A stretch of DNA of 64,000 bases from Papiliotrema nemorosa (Eukaryota > Basidiomycota > Tremellomycetes > Tremellales > Rhynchogastremaceae): contig JASKOT010000038.1 of assembly GCA_032158125.1 (NCBI GenBank), forward strand, positions 62,001 to 126,000, written 5' to 3'. The notes below the pieces were generated by a model that saw nothing but the letters and a program-made list of their open reading frames with translations, had not been told where the DNA came from and searched no databases. A program made the translations under genes and the position numbers. This document shows positions 1-11,847 of the stretch, piece after piece. Positions within the stretch are counted from its first letter, which is position 1. Each line of letters opens with the position of its first letter.

Positions 1-232
1 GAAATCGACCTGGAGAGACGCGCCAAAACTCCATGACACCTCTTGAGGGTGGCAAACATCCCATCCTCTGAGGTAGTCACCCCCCTCGACATGCCATAGA
101 CCTATGCATGGTGATGCCCCATTTCGCTACGGGTAATACAAGAGATGCTCAATTAATTATTTGTATGATATCCGACCCCATCTTATTGTAGTTGATCCGG
201 TATGTCGATCACTAGACTCGTCAGAACCAGGT

Positions 233-2033
233 CTACCAGAAGACGCGATACTCACTATGCCCCATCCTTTCCACCTTTGTCCTGAGATACTTTTCCAGCT
301 CTGGCCCTCTGGCCGCTCCAGCTCCAATCAGCCCCACCCCTGCTCGCCTCATTCTCCAACTATCATACTCCCTCTCATCATCCTCCAGATCCCTCTTGGG
401 ACCTAATTTTGGCGAATTGACCGCACAACTCCAGTCGCGGGGTACCATTCCCACCCTCTCGGCCACCTTGATTCCTTCCTTTGCCAACCCCTCGACTTTT
501 TCCGGATTATTCGTCAACAACCTGATTCCCGTGGTATGCCCCTCGTCCCCTGCTAGTCCCAGATCGCGCAAGATCTCTCCAGCCACGGCGTAGCTTCGTT
601 CGTCGGCTCCATGTCCGAGCATAAGGTTGGCAGTGACAGTATCGTGTCCTAGATCCTGCAAATTGTACGCTCTGATCTTTTCCAAAAGCCCGATCCCCCG
701 ACCTTCTTGTCGCATGTAGATGACCACTCCGCGCCCGGGAACAGCTGGACCGATGTTGGAAGTCGCAGTGACAGAAGGTGAAGGAGATCGAGACGAAGGT
801 GGACTGTCGTGTCGGGTGGAAGCTGCCGAAGGGAGAGGTTGAGCCTGTGCAATCTGCCTCAACGCCTCGTCCAGTTGTTCTCCGCAATCACACCTCATGG
901 ATCCGATCGTTTCACCCGTAAAGCATTCCGAGTGTATCCTCACCAAAGGGAGAATATCCACTTCGTCCTCCTCCTCATTGACGCTGCCGAGTTCCGTCGT
1001 AGAGGTGATCCTGGTAGGTCGACTCGCTTGATCCTCCCCACCGGGTAGTAGTCGCCCGACATAAGCCCCACGGACGACCCTCTCCATGTCTGTTTCTCCT
1101 TCTCGCCATACCGCGTCCAGCGTCCGACTTCGAATTTCCCGTCTTCCCCTTGGAGCGCGGTTCTTCACCTCGACATCGAGCTGGATCGGATCAATGACAA
1201 TGGCCAGATGCTCCTTTTGGTCGTGTGAGTTGTGGTACAAGTGCAAGAAAAGCTCTCCGTGCGGGGTAGGAATTCTCGTCCGAGCCATACACCTTACTTG
1301 GGGCTTGCCGACCGGTTTGACCGGTTGAGCCGACAACGACGATCCAGCGGTAGGAGATGCGTGGAACTGGTTGGTACTGGGAGAAGCGCGTTGTAAGAGT
1401 TGTGAAACGGGAGAAGGGTCTATCGACATGCGCCGTTTGGGGATGGATGTAGATGTGGAAGTAGGGGACTTGATTGTGGAATCGCTCGACTTTCGAGCTT
1501 TACCAGTTTGGATGGGTATAGGCGCAGAGTGATCCGAGGGATTAGACACCCCTGGCGAGCTTTTGCTCTCCTGCTTTTCCAGCTTGAGCCTCTCGGATCG
1601 CGGAGCCTGTGATGATCGCATGGTCAGACGAGGCGAAGAGGCTGACGGCGTAGAAGGTCTCGAGTCATCACATGAAGCATAAGCTCCCAGTCGAGCTATA
1701 AGACTGTCAGCACCTCTCACCCACATCGGCAACGTTGTCTTGTCGTGTAAACTCACGCCCATGTCCAAAATGATGTCTGCTGACGGGTCCACTGCCCGAC
1801 AAAACAGCACTGAGCAACAACGAATCCATATGTTCGTCTCGTCTAGATACAGGCTTTTTCCCCGTTGTCGCGGGCTGAGGGTGAGGGTGAGGATGAGGAT
1901 GCGGTCCACAGGATTGGGTTAAAGGACCGAGAGAAGCGGAATCTCCCGTGAGGAGATTCAAGAAGTCCAAGTCGGCTCGAGAAGCGTGGTCGGTGGGTGG
2001 TGACATGTTGCGATGAGATGCTACCATTGGCAT
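233..2033 (-). CDS. RIB1: GTP cyclohydrolase II, riboflavin biosynthesis
   Basis: Catalyses the first committed step of riboflavin synthesis, opening the imidazole ring of GTP to give a diaminopyrimidinone phosphate, in the cytosol. The zinc site is visible as Cys-x10-Cys-x-Cys ([15 protein letters not shown]), followed by the catalytic segment [11 protein letters not shown] and a C-terminal stretch with [13 protein letters not shown] read two exons, 1757..2033 and 233..1695, joined across an intron with GTGAGT donor and TTATAG acceptor. The spliced length is 580 codons including stop, in frame. The N-terminal 220 or so residues are low-complexity Ser/Pro with a His-Pro repeat, so the protein is much longer than bacterial RibA, as is usual in basidiomycetes. 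A second in-frame ATG lies 30 nt downstream of the chosen start. The family call is very secure. Confidence 0.95.
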
Positions 2034-2668
2034 GGCTTTTTGACACGAGGTCGGTCTTGACCGAAGGGGATATTGGAGCGGATTTGAGTCGATACCAGGC
2101 GCAAGCGATTTATCAAGGATACAGGGCTATGGATAGTTTCGAAAGAAGGGCGTAGAGCACACTTGAGATGATGGTGAGAGGGGAGTCCTTGTGAAGTCAG
2201 TCGATATGATGTTGTGAATGTCGGTGGACGGATGTAATGGTGTGCGATGAGAAGTATCGAGTAAGCGAAAAAGAAACCCCTCCCCTCCCCTTTCCACCGG
2301 ACTTAATCAGCAGCTCAATACCCGCTCAACAACACCCGCGGAGACTCGACACCGAAAGCCGGTGGCATGCATCCACTGCGCCCAGACATACATAGGAAGA
2401 ATCATACATACGATCTACGACCTGCATGCATATGTTTGACCCTCTACGTGAGCATGACTGCAGGGATTCCAGCGGGTTCCTCGAGGATCGGGGATGAGCG
2501 ATCAAGAGGTCCACCTCTTTCCATCGGAAGTTTGACCATCATGGTCAACAAGGACCGTTCGACGTCTAGATCCTCTCCCTCTGTATGTTTGAGAATGCTC
2601 ACACGGCGTCGAGGGCGGTTCTCGCCAAGGGCACTATCGATACAGTCATGCATGATCACACAGCCCTC
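2034..2668. other. Intergenic: RIB1 upstream region and LIG1 3' end
   Basis: The stretch lies between the RIB1 start and the DNA ligase stop, both on the minus strand. Short open frames occur on both strands but none shows a recognisable domain or splice-joined extension. It most likely holds the RIB1 promoter and the ligase 3' UTR. Confidence 0.5.
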
Positions 2669-5600
2669 CTAATCATCTTCCTCCTCTATTTCATCCTCGT
2701 CAAACACCTCCTCCTCTTCATCTTCATCACCTCTGCTTTCTTCACCCTCAAACGCGACACCGTCCCCTTCCTCTTTATCCGGCTCTTCAGACTGTCTCCT
2801 TCTAGCCGCTTCTACCTGGTTCGTCCTAGCCGGGGCTTCTTTCATCTGAGCCCGATACATTTCCGCAAACTGCTCGCTGGTCGTTGCTTGTTCCCACGTC
2901 TTGTCCTCGCGGAGTTTCATAAACCTCGGGAAACGTATAGACAGACCCCGTTCACTACCTAGACATGTTGCCGCGGCGGGATAGACAGGTGAAAGGGTTA
3001 TACTAATCTCAGCTTGCTTCGCCACAATGTGGGTTGGAGAGAGAGACGGAACGGAGGAAAGTCAATGCTCACTCTGCACCTCGGAGTTCCCACACTTCAT
3101 CGGGCGAAAACCAAACATTCGGACGCAGACCACCCGTATTGACATATGCCAATGGAGTATCGGTATTGCACTTTTCTGGAATCTCATTATGCGGTGGGTA
3201 CCGTTTGATAAGGTCCTTGTAGAATTGATCCGTAAAGCCTTCACATCAGCTTTATCCTCATATTCGGCGCTCCACTTGCCAGATATACCTGGACATCAGA
3301 TCCATGCCAACTCAAGAGCACATCGACTTACACTTGCAGACTGCCTCTAGGGCTCCCGTCTCGGGGTTGTGACAAGCTAACAGAATAGGTGACCACCATC
3401 CCGCCTTTCTACCCTGACCCCACCAGGCTCCAATCGGCACCAAATCAAGCGAATCGCCCAACCCTTCAAGGTAGTCTACACATTAGCTTATCATTCTCAT
3501 GGATCAGAGATTTGCGCTGACCCTTTTTCACCTTGAGCCATCCTTGACTCCGCTGATCAGGCTCATAAGTCGCGGGGAGAGGTTTCTTCTTCCCACCCGT
3601 CCCTTTCTTCTTCTTCCCCGACGCCGCTTCTGCATCTTCCTCTTCATCGTCGTCTTCACCCGTTATACCCTCTCCAGACTCTAATAGCTTCACCATGAGG
3701 CCTTCACATTTCTGCTCGACTACACTTTCAAAGAAGACTTGCATTTCGCCTGGGGTATCGGTACAATCTGCCGAGTCGAGGGATTCTACATGCGCAAACC
3801 GAGCGAGGAGGGGATTGGACGTATCTGCGAATGGTTGGAAGAGCGTCCGAAGGAGATGCCGCCGGTGCGAGAAGGGGAATTCTAAAAGAGGCTATGATCA
3901 GTTACAGTCAAAGTCTCACACCCACCTTGTCATTTAGGAGCATCAGGTCAAAGGCAAAGATCCCGACGATGACTTTGATATCTTCCACCTTGACGTCCTT
4001 CTTGGCTCTGTTGGAGAGATCCTGGAATGTACGATATGCTCCGCTGTCCTTGTCGACCGCTACCACTTCGGCGTCCATGATAAAGCTGTCAATCTTGTTG
4101 AGCTGTAGCAGCTCCAGTACAGTCTGCGATGGCTCTGATACCGAAGAAGGAAATGGCGTGTGCATGTCGATGGGTCGTCCGAGTAGAGTCAAGATTAGGT
4201 GGCATATATCGGGATATTTCTCCGTCATATCCTCCAAATGTCTGCGCTCAGCAACAGCATCAGTAAAATAAGCCAGACTTGTACTCACCGACTGAACAGC
4301 CTGACCCAGATCTTGAACCCATCGTCCCCTTCGACCCATCGCCCGCCTCCGTCATCCTCGCCCTGGGGGCCGTGCAATCTCGCATGGATCTGCACTCTTT
4401 GTCCGTCCAACTTGGCCTCTGCTGTGAACGGTAAAGATCCCAAACGAGTAAACACCTCGTTGAGCGATCTGGTAATACTGCCCAACATGGGGGAGAGTGG
4501 GATCCCTACGAGTCAGACGCTACCTGACGTAAAAGCGCGACACGCACCAACAGAGACGGGTACTCTGTCCCCTAGACCATCCAAGCCACCTGCGTCGATC
4601 CCCCGAACGAGATCACCATAATTTGGATGACGAACGTATACCTTTCTCACCACTTTGACCGCTTCCAAGCACCTGAGTTCGACTTCCTCTCGCGCTGGAT
4701 CAGGCTCAATCTTGGGTTTCGGTATACGTTTCTGGCCTGGACCAGCTTTTGGAGGAGGCGGAGGAATAGCCCTGACCGAGTTTAGGAGGTCGGTCGGAGT
4801 GTGAAGGAGGGCTGCCGCTCTTGCTAGAGAGGTCAGGAGGGTCTATCGTCAGGTTGACTCTGCGCAAACAATGAGCTCATACCAGGCGAACCGCGCCGAT
4901 CTACCATGAGCTCTCGTTTTCGCGTATACAAGGAGACAACGGCTCACCCTCAAATTCCCAATCATGCTCCTTACCAAGAACCTCACTTCTTCACCTCTCG
5001 CTTGAACCATCAACTTTCTCACTACATCTCCCTTGATCTTTCCACTCTGTTGTCCTTTTACCCGGCTCAGACCTAATAGTCGATTATACACATCGCCCAC
5101 CAATAGAGGACTAGGCTTGATCAGAGTTCTCAGATTGTTTTTAGCCTCAAAAGCCACATCTCCTGGATCTCCCCATTTATGCCATAATTGTCGGAGATCA
5201 CGAGGTGGTAGCCCTGATACTTCTTGTACGGCTTTAGATAGGATTTGAGAACCGATCCCTAATTCGCAGGGTATGTAATTGGGTAGGAGGTGATTTGAGA
5301 GGAGATAGAGGGATGGTGGGAGATCGACAGGTGATCGTCGTAGAAGGAGATGGAGGAAACTGCATGTTAGAATGACCCCTGCGGTTATTACGTAGCGTTG
5401 TCCACCCACTTGGTCAACACCCGCACGATCATCAACCTCGATCGAGTGCTTGACACCTGCACATAGACGCCAACCAAGATTGAATAGGGTAATCTCCCCT
5501 TGGGCCATTGAGAGGTATCCACCTCTTCAGGTCGAAACAAAAAGGCGTCTGTATCGAAATCGATAGCATCGACCGGTTCCGCCGTCGCACTTGTGATGGT

Positions 5601-6230
5601 CCCGCCTTTGGTAGGTGTCAAGATCGGTTTGAGCTCGTCCAGCTGTTCTTCCTTTTTCGGAGTCCGGGGAGGAGACTTCGCTTTGGGTTTGCTGAACATA
5701 GGAGCCAGGGGTACTTTCTCCTTCTCCTTCTTTGGCGACCTGACGGTCTCGGGTTTTCTCTCTGGCGAGAGGGACGAGGACCGTCCAGGAGGTAAACGAT
5801 GGGTGGACGAACTTGATCCGTTGATCCCTGGAGCTTGAGCAAATGGCGTCTCCAGAGACACGATATCCTCGTCTGATGCATCATTCTCCTGGGAAGCTCT
5901 CCTTTTGCCTTTGTCAATGACTGGACTCTTTGCTCCATCCTGTTTGGCCCATTCTTGCGCTAATCGCCTTGCCATGGACGCATCGTCTTCCCCTTTGGCA
6001 ACGGTGACGGGGGAGGATTGCAGTATCGGCTCATCGTCGTCTGAATCAACAATACTGATCACGCTCTGATCACGCTTGAGAGTACCATTCGGAGCTGGAC
6101 GGGGTTTCGATGGCGAGGTGAAGAAGGAATCGATCGAAGATTGAGCTACTTTTTTGCTCTTCTTTGATGCGCTCGACCTCCCATTCAATTTGCGGGGCGG
6201 AGTCAAGGGTCTCTGTCGTTTTGGGGCCAT
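2669..6230 (-). CDS. CDC9: DNA ligase I (ATP-dependent, replicative)
   Basis: Seals Okazaki-fragment nicks in the nucleus using ATP. The N-terminus holds a PCNA-binding PIP box (QSSIDSFF) near residue 32, followed by a disordered linker. Next comes the DNA-binding domain (PYSILVGVYVQVSSTRSR through ELGIGSQILSKA), then the nucleotidyltransferase with the adenylated lysine motif I AEAKLDGQR at about 4400, motif III FIMDAEVVAVD, and motifs IV/V (EGLMVK, GWLKVKK). The last exon carries ITLSPVYPAA and SIRFPRF of the OB fold and ends in a very acidic tail of about 40 residues. At least six introns break the gene; the first joins at about 5393/5355. A C-terminal acidic tail of this length is unusual next to yeast or human LIG1. 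Exon edges near 3030-3480 and 4500-4850 were only inferred from protein continuity. Confidence 0.95.
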
Positions 6231-6327
6231 GGTAGCTAGAGTTGTGCGATGCTATATGCTCATCGTCGAGCTGCCTGCGATGGGTCGCGGCCACAGAGGG
6301 TGAGTTCATGTCTGTCGAGTCGTGATG

Positions 6328-6567
6328 TCACATGTCACGTGACTCATCTCCCATTCCAGCTGAAACACTCTCCTCCCCCCTCCCGTGCCTGAATTCCCGA
6401 GGCCATTGTCCAACCTCCGCCGCCCGGATCGCCTTGAACATCTCATGTAAGAGTGGTTTCTCATTCATCTTCTCATACACGAATCTCGCAAGGCAGGCAT
6501 ACAGCGCACTCGGATCATAAGAGGCACTGGTTCTCCATACGAAGTCTCGGCATAAGCGGCAGACCAT
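6328..6567 (-). CDS. Possible small protein, 79 aa, unknown
   Basis: A complete ATG-to-TGA frame of 79 codons sits in the short gap between the ligase start and the divergent SDR gene. The sequence begins MVCRLCRDFVW and has an amphipathic central part (ALYACLARFVYEKMNEK, LHEMFKAIRAAE) that looks more protein-like than the other short frames here. I do not recognise the family. It would start 54 bp from the SDR start and stop 97 bp upstream of LIG1, so it could equally be noncoding promoter sequence. An upstream ORF of the ligase message is another possibility. Confidence 0.3.
   Translation of the reverse strand: MVCRLCRDFVWRTSASYDPSALYACLARFVYEKMNEKPLLHEMFKAIRAAEVGQWPREFRHGRGEESVSAGMGDESRDM
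6334..6343. promoter_or_regulatory. Palindromic E-box GTCACGTGAC
   Basis: A perfect 10-bp palindrome with a CACGTG core lies about 100 bp upstream of the DNA ligase start. In fungi the TCACGTGA form is bound by bHLH factors of the Cbf1/USF type. Its role here is inferred from position alone. Confidence 0.4.
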
Positions 6568-6621
6568 CTCAGCAACAAGTTATAAGAGACCTCTGATCGC
6601 TATCTGCACGCTTTGTCCGCC

Positions 6622-7906
6622 ATGTACGATCTGACTTCCGACGCGCTGCTCGACGACGCAGAGGGTCTGGGAGGAAAGATTGTCTTAATCACAGGTATGT
6701 CAGGTCTCAACATGTTACGAGACATGAGCTGAGTACAGGCGGAGCAGCAGGCTTTGGAAAGAGCACCGCCCTCCTCGCAGCTCAATATGGGTGGGTTGGA
6801 TGACGCCTACCTTCAATCAGAGTATCGACTCATTGGCAGAGCAAAGGTGGTGATTGCAGATCTCAAGCCTCGATTCACGCAGGAAACAGTGGGTGAGATT
6901 CGAAAAGCCGGAGGGTGAGATCATCTCGTACTGCTATAGCCGACGTCTGACAGTAGGACGTGCTCTGCACCTACTGGAGCAGTGGACGTGACAGATCCTA
7001 TTTCCCTCAGAGAAGCATTCGAGCACTGCTTGGAGAAGTACATGGGAGTACCAGATGTGGTCATCGCCAATGCGGGTGTCAACCTCAACGACCATTTCGA
7101 GGAAGATGGGGAGATCCGTACGTGCCCTTACACCATATCAACACGGGCAAAGCGCTGATTTCTCAGCCGAGTCGTCAGAGAGACCTGCGTATCCGTGTCC
7201 ACCGCGAGATTTGACGTTGGCAGTCAACCTCAAAGGAGCTGTGTCTACATGTGAAATAGCTCAAGAATACTGGAAGTTGCATCCCGCGGCGCCGGGTGAG
7301 GGAACGAAGAGACGATTGATCGTGCTGAGCAGTATGGGCGGACAGACCGCTATCCCTGCTGGAGTGAGTGGTTTTACTCTGTATAGGCCTAGCTGATGAT
7401 GCAGACAACATATTCAACGAGTAAACACGGCGTATTGGGATACTGGAAGAGCGTATGTCAGGAGTTGAAAGAACAAGGCGACGAACAGGGTTTTCAGTGG
7501 GTTCTCGGGGATTCACATTCTAAATCTTTATTGACTAATGACAGATTCTACGCGATATGCCCCTTCTTTGCTAGTGAGTGGTAGTCGCGCACCTTCTTGA
7601 CGCTAAACTCTATAGACACCCGAATCTTCAACCCTGCCATGCTGCTCGTTCTTGCTGGTATACCGCTGGTACCCGTGGAGCTCATCGCGAAAACGATGCT
7701 ACATGTGGCCTCTCGACCTCCACTTTCTGGAGCGCAAGTCACACTCCAATTTTATCCCCGCATGCCTAGTCTGACGCTTTAGATCCGGCGCCGTGGTCCT
7801 TCTCCCTGACCACGGGGATCCGGCGATGGCGCTTCCGACAGAATACGAGCCCCTTTCTCTCCAATGGACACAAACGATGAACGCCCGGTGTGCCAAAACG
7901 GAGTAA
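6622..7906 (+). CDS. Short-chain dehydrogenase/reductase (15-PGDH-like)
   Basis: Predicted NAD(P)-dependent oxidoreductase of the classical SDR family; the substrate cannot be told from sequence. The dinucleotide-binding TGGAAGFG motif is assembled across the first intron. It is followed by VVIADLKP, the NAG motif (VVIANAGVN), the catalytic Ser region (LIVLSSMGG) and YSTSK. The reading frame would stop at 7782, but a GC-AG intron (donor GCAAGT, branch CTGAC, acceptor CTTTAG) restores the usual SDR ending SGAVVLLPDHGD, and the stop then falls at 7904-7906. I prefer this longer form because that tail matches the family. Six or so introns are present. A minus-strand frame overlaps the last exon and is treated as a shadow. 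Confidence 0.85.
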
Positions 7907-9266
7907 GCCGATGTTCATCGGACACAAAGCTAGAAAGTCGCTCATCAAAGTGCTTGGGCACAAGTACCAGCTTGGAAGAGGATCTGGAATGACGTGGCTC
8001 GGAACTATTATGGGGTCTCGGGACCTATACTTACTTTGAGAGCCGCTGGCGTGCGTTGACCCCCCTTTGTCGTTCCCACGATACGGATCTGACATACGCA
8101 TGGAATTGAGGAGGAGATCTGCTGACTTTGAATAGATGTTGGGAGCGGTGGTACTCTTCGGCGTTGGAGTTTCCCAAATGTCGAATCTTGTTCCGCCATG
8201 GGCGGCGCTTGGGTTTGGAACGCTGTTGGGTCTGTCGGGGAGGTATGCAAGAAAGTCGGGAAGGGATAAGCAGTCTGCGCAGAGGATGCAATCGACATGA
8301 CGCAAATGAGATCAGCGTTGGACGGGTGGGCTCTGGATGTTTTATTAGGTCAGTCACGTTCGAAGCTGTACGCTCTTCATTTGGGACAAACTTCGTGACA
8401 TGCATGGTAACCGGTGAACGAAATCCCCCTTGTGGAGATCTAGTGTGCTTGAGATCTGCCGGGGATGCTGTTGCCGAGGACCGGCCCGTTATAGGCGGAC
8501 CCCTTTTGGTTGGTCATATCTTACAAGATATACCCTCTGCACCCTTTTATGCGGTAGGCCTCGTGACTTCTCATGGACCCCTTTTGATTAACGCCTCTCC
8601 GTCTCATGGTGGGTGTCGGGCTGAGACTCCTTGGTTCCCACAAACCAATAATACGTAGCTCTTTTTCTCAGGGGCAAGCTGATCGGATATGTCTATTGTC
8701 GCACACATGTGGAGATCTCGATCTGCCCCGCTACGCTTATTCAGACTCGACCAGACCGACTCGGTCATCGTCTTGTGCCCATGTCTGCTTCCACAAGTGC
8801 CGCGCAGATCTCGCGGAAATCACCGGATGATGAAGCATCACTGAGTCGATAGGCATAACTAGGGAGAGAGGGGAGGGAAATGGATTATTCACCCCTTCGG
8901 CCAATATCCACTCGTTTTGACCCCCCCCCCATCCCCGATGGCTGTCAGTCTTCCCTGCTCAAAGGTTGCCGACCGTCAGAACTCCAAGCATCACATCTCC
9001 CGCCCTTGTTGTAGATCATCATTGTGCATAGCTCCCTATCATATCCCATCCACAACAAACATCCTGCCATCAACTTGAACAGAAAGACGCGCGTTTCCGA
9101 CAAAAGTTCGGTTAGTATCCCCCCTTCGGCCCACTAAGTCCACCCCTCGCAGCTCAACTCGCTTGGCTTTTTCTCCTCTATCATCGAGCAACCCCAGCAT
9201 TCTCAAGGTCCATCTGGTCAATCTTCCAAACTGACCCTCACACCGAAACTCTCCAAACCCAAGGCC
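7907..9266. other. Gene-poor stretch of 1.36 kb
   Basis: No frame here gives a recognisable protein. A minus-strand frame (about 8031-8405) can be spliced to one running antisense through the SDR tail, and a 176-codon plus-strand frame spans 8128-8658, but neither shows domains. A poly-C run lies at about 8922-8931. The right-hand part is pyrimidine-rich and probably forms the promoter and leader of the next gene. Confidence 0.4.
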
Positions 9267-11742
9267 ATGAGTGCCAGTGCTTTGCTGGTACCGCCCGGCT
9301 CATCGAGTACCACCCCTACTCAACCCTCCAACCCTTTACCATCTTCCCCACCCGACGTTACGAATAAGAAGGCTTCACTCGACTTTATCTGTTCACCGAC
9401 TGTCGACCCATCTTCCTCTCACCCCGATCACATACCCGCTCCACCGTTCATCCACGGCCAAGCATCAACAGCTCCCCCTGTTCAGTCAATATCCACCACT
9501 TCCATCCCCGCCAAACGGAAAGCGAAATCCCTATCCAAGCTTGAAGCGCTCCCTAGAAGTCTATTATCCCATATCGCTTTCCAGCTAGTCATCCAAGAAT
9601 CCAGCCCAGACCCAAAATGGACAGGTCGGAAACACCCCTCGTCCCTCCTCCCATTCTTCTTATCCAGCCGAACGGTATACGACGCTATTTCCTTCGACAA
9701 CAACCCTCAACTGTACAACCACCTTTTCAGGGCTACATTCGACACATCGGCCCTGACACGGCGATACGATTGGATGGTCAAGAATCTCTCGCAACAAGCT
9801 GGGAGGGGCAGAAAGATATTCGATCTGTTCTCCGATCCGAGGAGTTGGGCGATAGATTATAGGACGAGATGGGAACAGTCGGCCAGGATGAGAAAGGTCG
9901 TCAAGGCCAACAAATTTGATGGATTATGCGATAAAGATCAACTCGTAGCGGACCTATGGAACGTTTGGTTCCTCTTGACTGAGAATGGTGAGTCCATCGA
10001 AGACGATGGGTAGCGCGCTAAGGAGAAGACGGGAGGAATATACAGTTTCTCGTCAAAGAGTGTGGGTTCGAAGCCTGGATCTATGTCTTTTACCGCGAAG
10101 ACATGCTCAAAGACTCTCTCATGCCTGGGTACCCGAGAGAATCGGGCGAAAAGGCTCTGGCTACTTGGTGTGCTTTGCTCTCCGGAGCGGATCTGTCGTC
10201 AGAGCAGACACCTGCAGAAGTAGACGAGAAGATCTTTGTCATGCGGCCTTACGTTTTCGCCTGTGCCAAGGTGAGTTGTCAATTCTACCTGCTCGCCAAC
10301 ATATGCTCATGGGCAGTACGATATAACATACGCGCCATGGCACTATCGACACTTACCTTTGGGCGGGCCGGGTGGTAGTAAAAACCCGACTCCAGATGTG
10401 CCGATACGGTCAAAAGCCCTCCCTTACAAGCGTTTCGGCTATACATGGCGCAGAGCACCTCCTCACTTTGTCCTCGGCATCTACCTCACGTTTCTGCGTT
10501 TGCTCGAACGACAACCTGGAAGAATGGGACTCAAACCTGGATCGTCGACGTTTGCCTCGCTAGCGGGCTCTGGCCCTGTTCCCGGGTTATTTAGTATCAC
10601 TCGGATTCTCCCTTCAATCTACCATGATCGAGAATGGCAGCGCAACACAGTCTGTCAAGATCCCCTCTCCTCGCCCGGTCTGCCGGCTCTTACGTTCCGA
10701 GGCGAGATTGAAGGTTTTTGGAGAGCGAAATTTCTGTTTTACGATTTCGACTTGTACCGAGAGATATTGGCTGGCAACATCCGCGGTGTCTACACGGGCA
10801 CGTTTGCGGAACAAGCTACAGAATTGGAGCTCAAGGAAACGGTCATCAAAGTTCGTAAAGAGGATGTGGGCGGGAAAGGGCCGTTGTTGTGTGCTGGGTT
10901 TGATGCGGAGCAAGAAGGGCATAACCCAGAGGAGGAGCAACAGAGAATACGGGATGGGTACGGGCACGAGTTGGTACAAGACGAGCACGAGGTGGACGAG
11001 GAAGGGTGGACCAAGGAGATTCTCATCTCCGGCATGGCCAGGACTAGCTGGGGTGACTGTACTGTTCGCGGGAGGATCAGAGCATGGGACGGATTGGTCA
11101 TCATGTCTATCGCTTACACTGTGGGTTCTTGCCGACTGAGCGGTGTTCAACGACACAGCTGACAGTCAGACAATAGCCATGGGAAGATGGCTCTGGCGAG
11201 GATACCTTCACACGGGTGGACACTTGATTGGAAGATGGAGAGACACCTTTACCCCGGAAAATCTACGAGGTTACGAAGGTGCATTCGGGATGATCCGAGC
11301 GGGCGATGTGTTTTACCCTCCACAATACCCTACTCAAATGCCCGACTCGTTGGGTGTCAATCAAGCAGACGCATTACCAGGTGCAAACGGAGCCGGTGCA
11401 CCGATCTCGTTCCCCTCGCAAAATTTGACGGCTCAAGGTTATCCTCATCCCACTGGCCCACCAGCTCAGTCGCCACCTTCTAGTGCTGGCTCTCCACCAG
11501 GTCTACCGGGTCAGTCTGGGCCTACGGGTTCATTGTTGCCTCCGCTGTCTGCGGTGTCGCCTTCAGGGATCTCGGCTGCCAATGTGGGTGGAATCGTTGA
11601 ACGCACCGCGTCGTCGAGTAGAACGTCAGCTGGACCGACGTGGAGGACTAGTCCGCCGTCACCCATCATTGGGACCAGTCGTGATAGGCGGGACAGCTCT
11701 GCCAGGATGCAAGAGAGCAATGTGAGGGACGAGCGGGGATGA
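9267..11742 (+). CDS. F-box-like domain protein of basidiomycete type
   Basis: A protein of roughly 750 aa. After a Pro/Ser-rich start comes an F-box-like helix pair (LEALPRSLLSHIAFQLV, then LLPFFLSSRTVYDAI), which suggests an SCF substrate adaptor. A conserved middle (WNVWFLLTEN, CGFEAWIYVFYRED, APPHFVLGIYLTFLRLLE) follows, and then a beta-rich C-terminal module (GEIEGFWRAKFLFYDF; RWLWRGYLHTGGHLIGRWRD; YEGAFGM). Three introns were resolved. The first runs from GTGAGTCC to GAGAAG and gives ENDGRNIQFLVKECGF; the others precede YDITYAPWHY and TIAMGRWLW. The last 150 residues are disordered. It ends about 100 bp from the convergent DPH7 gene. The F-box call rests on pattern only; the partner and substrate are unknown. 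Confidence 0.6.
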
Positions 11743-11847
11743 CGGAATGGGTGACGAAGATGACCATAATCTACCGGGATTGTCGATATTCCGCATCGAA
11801 TTTCGGAGATGAAAAGATTTGAACACGTATGTATCTAGTAGAGTTGG

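Noticed and set aside
233..1909. Single long minus-strand frame as the complete RIB1
   Set aside because: Its first 51 residues come from reading the intron out of frame; splicing at 1757/1695 gives a proper ATG start and a better N-terminus.
8128..8658. 176-codon plus-strand frame in the gene-poor stretch
   Set aside because: Cys/Arg/Gly-rich composition, no domain, no splice-supported extension; looks like chance open sequence.
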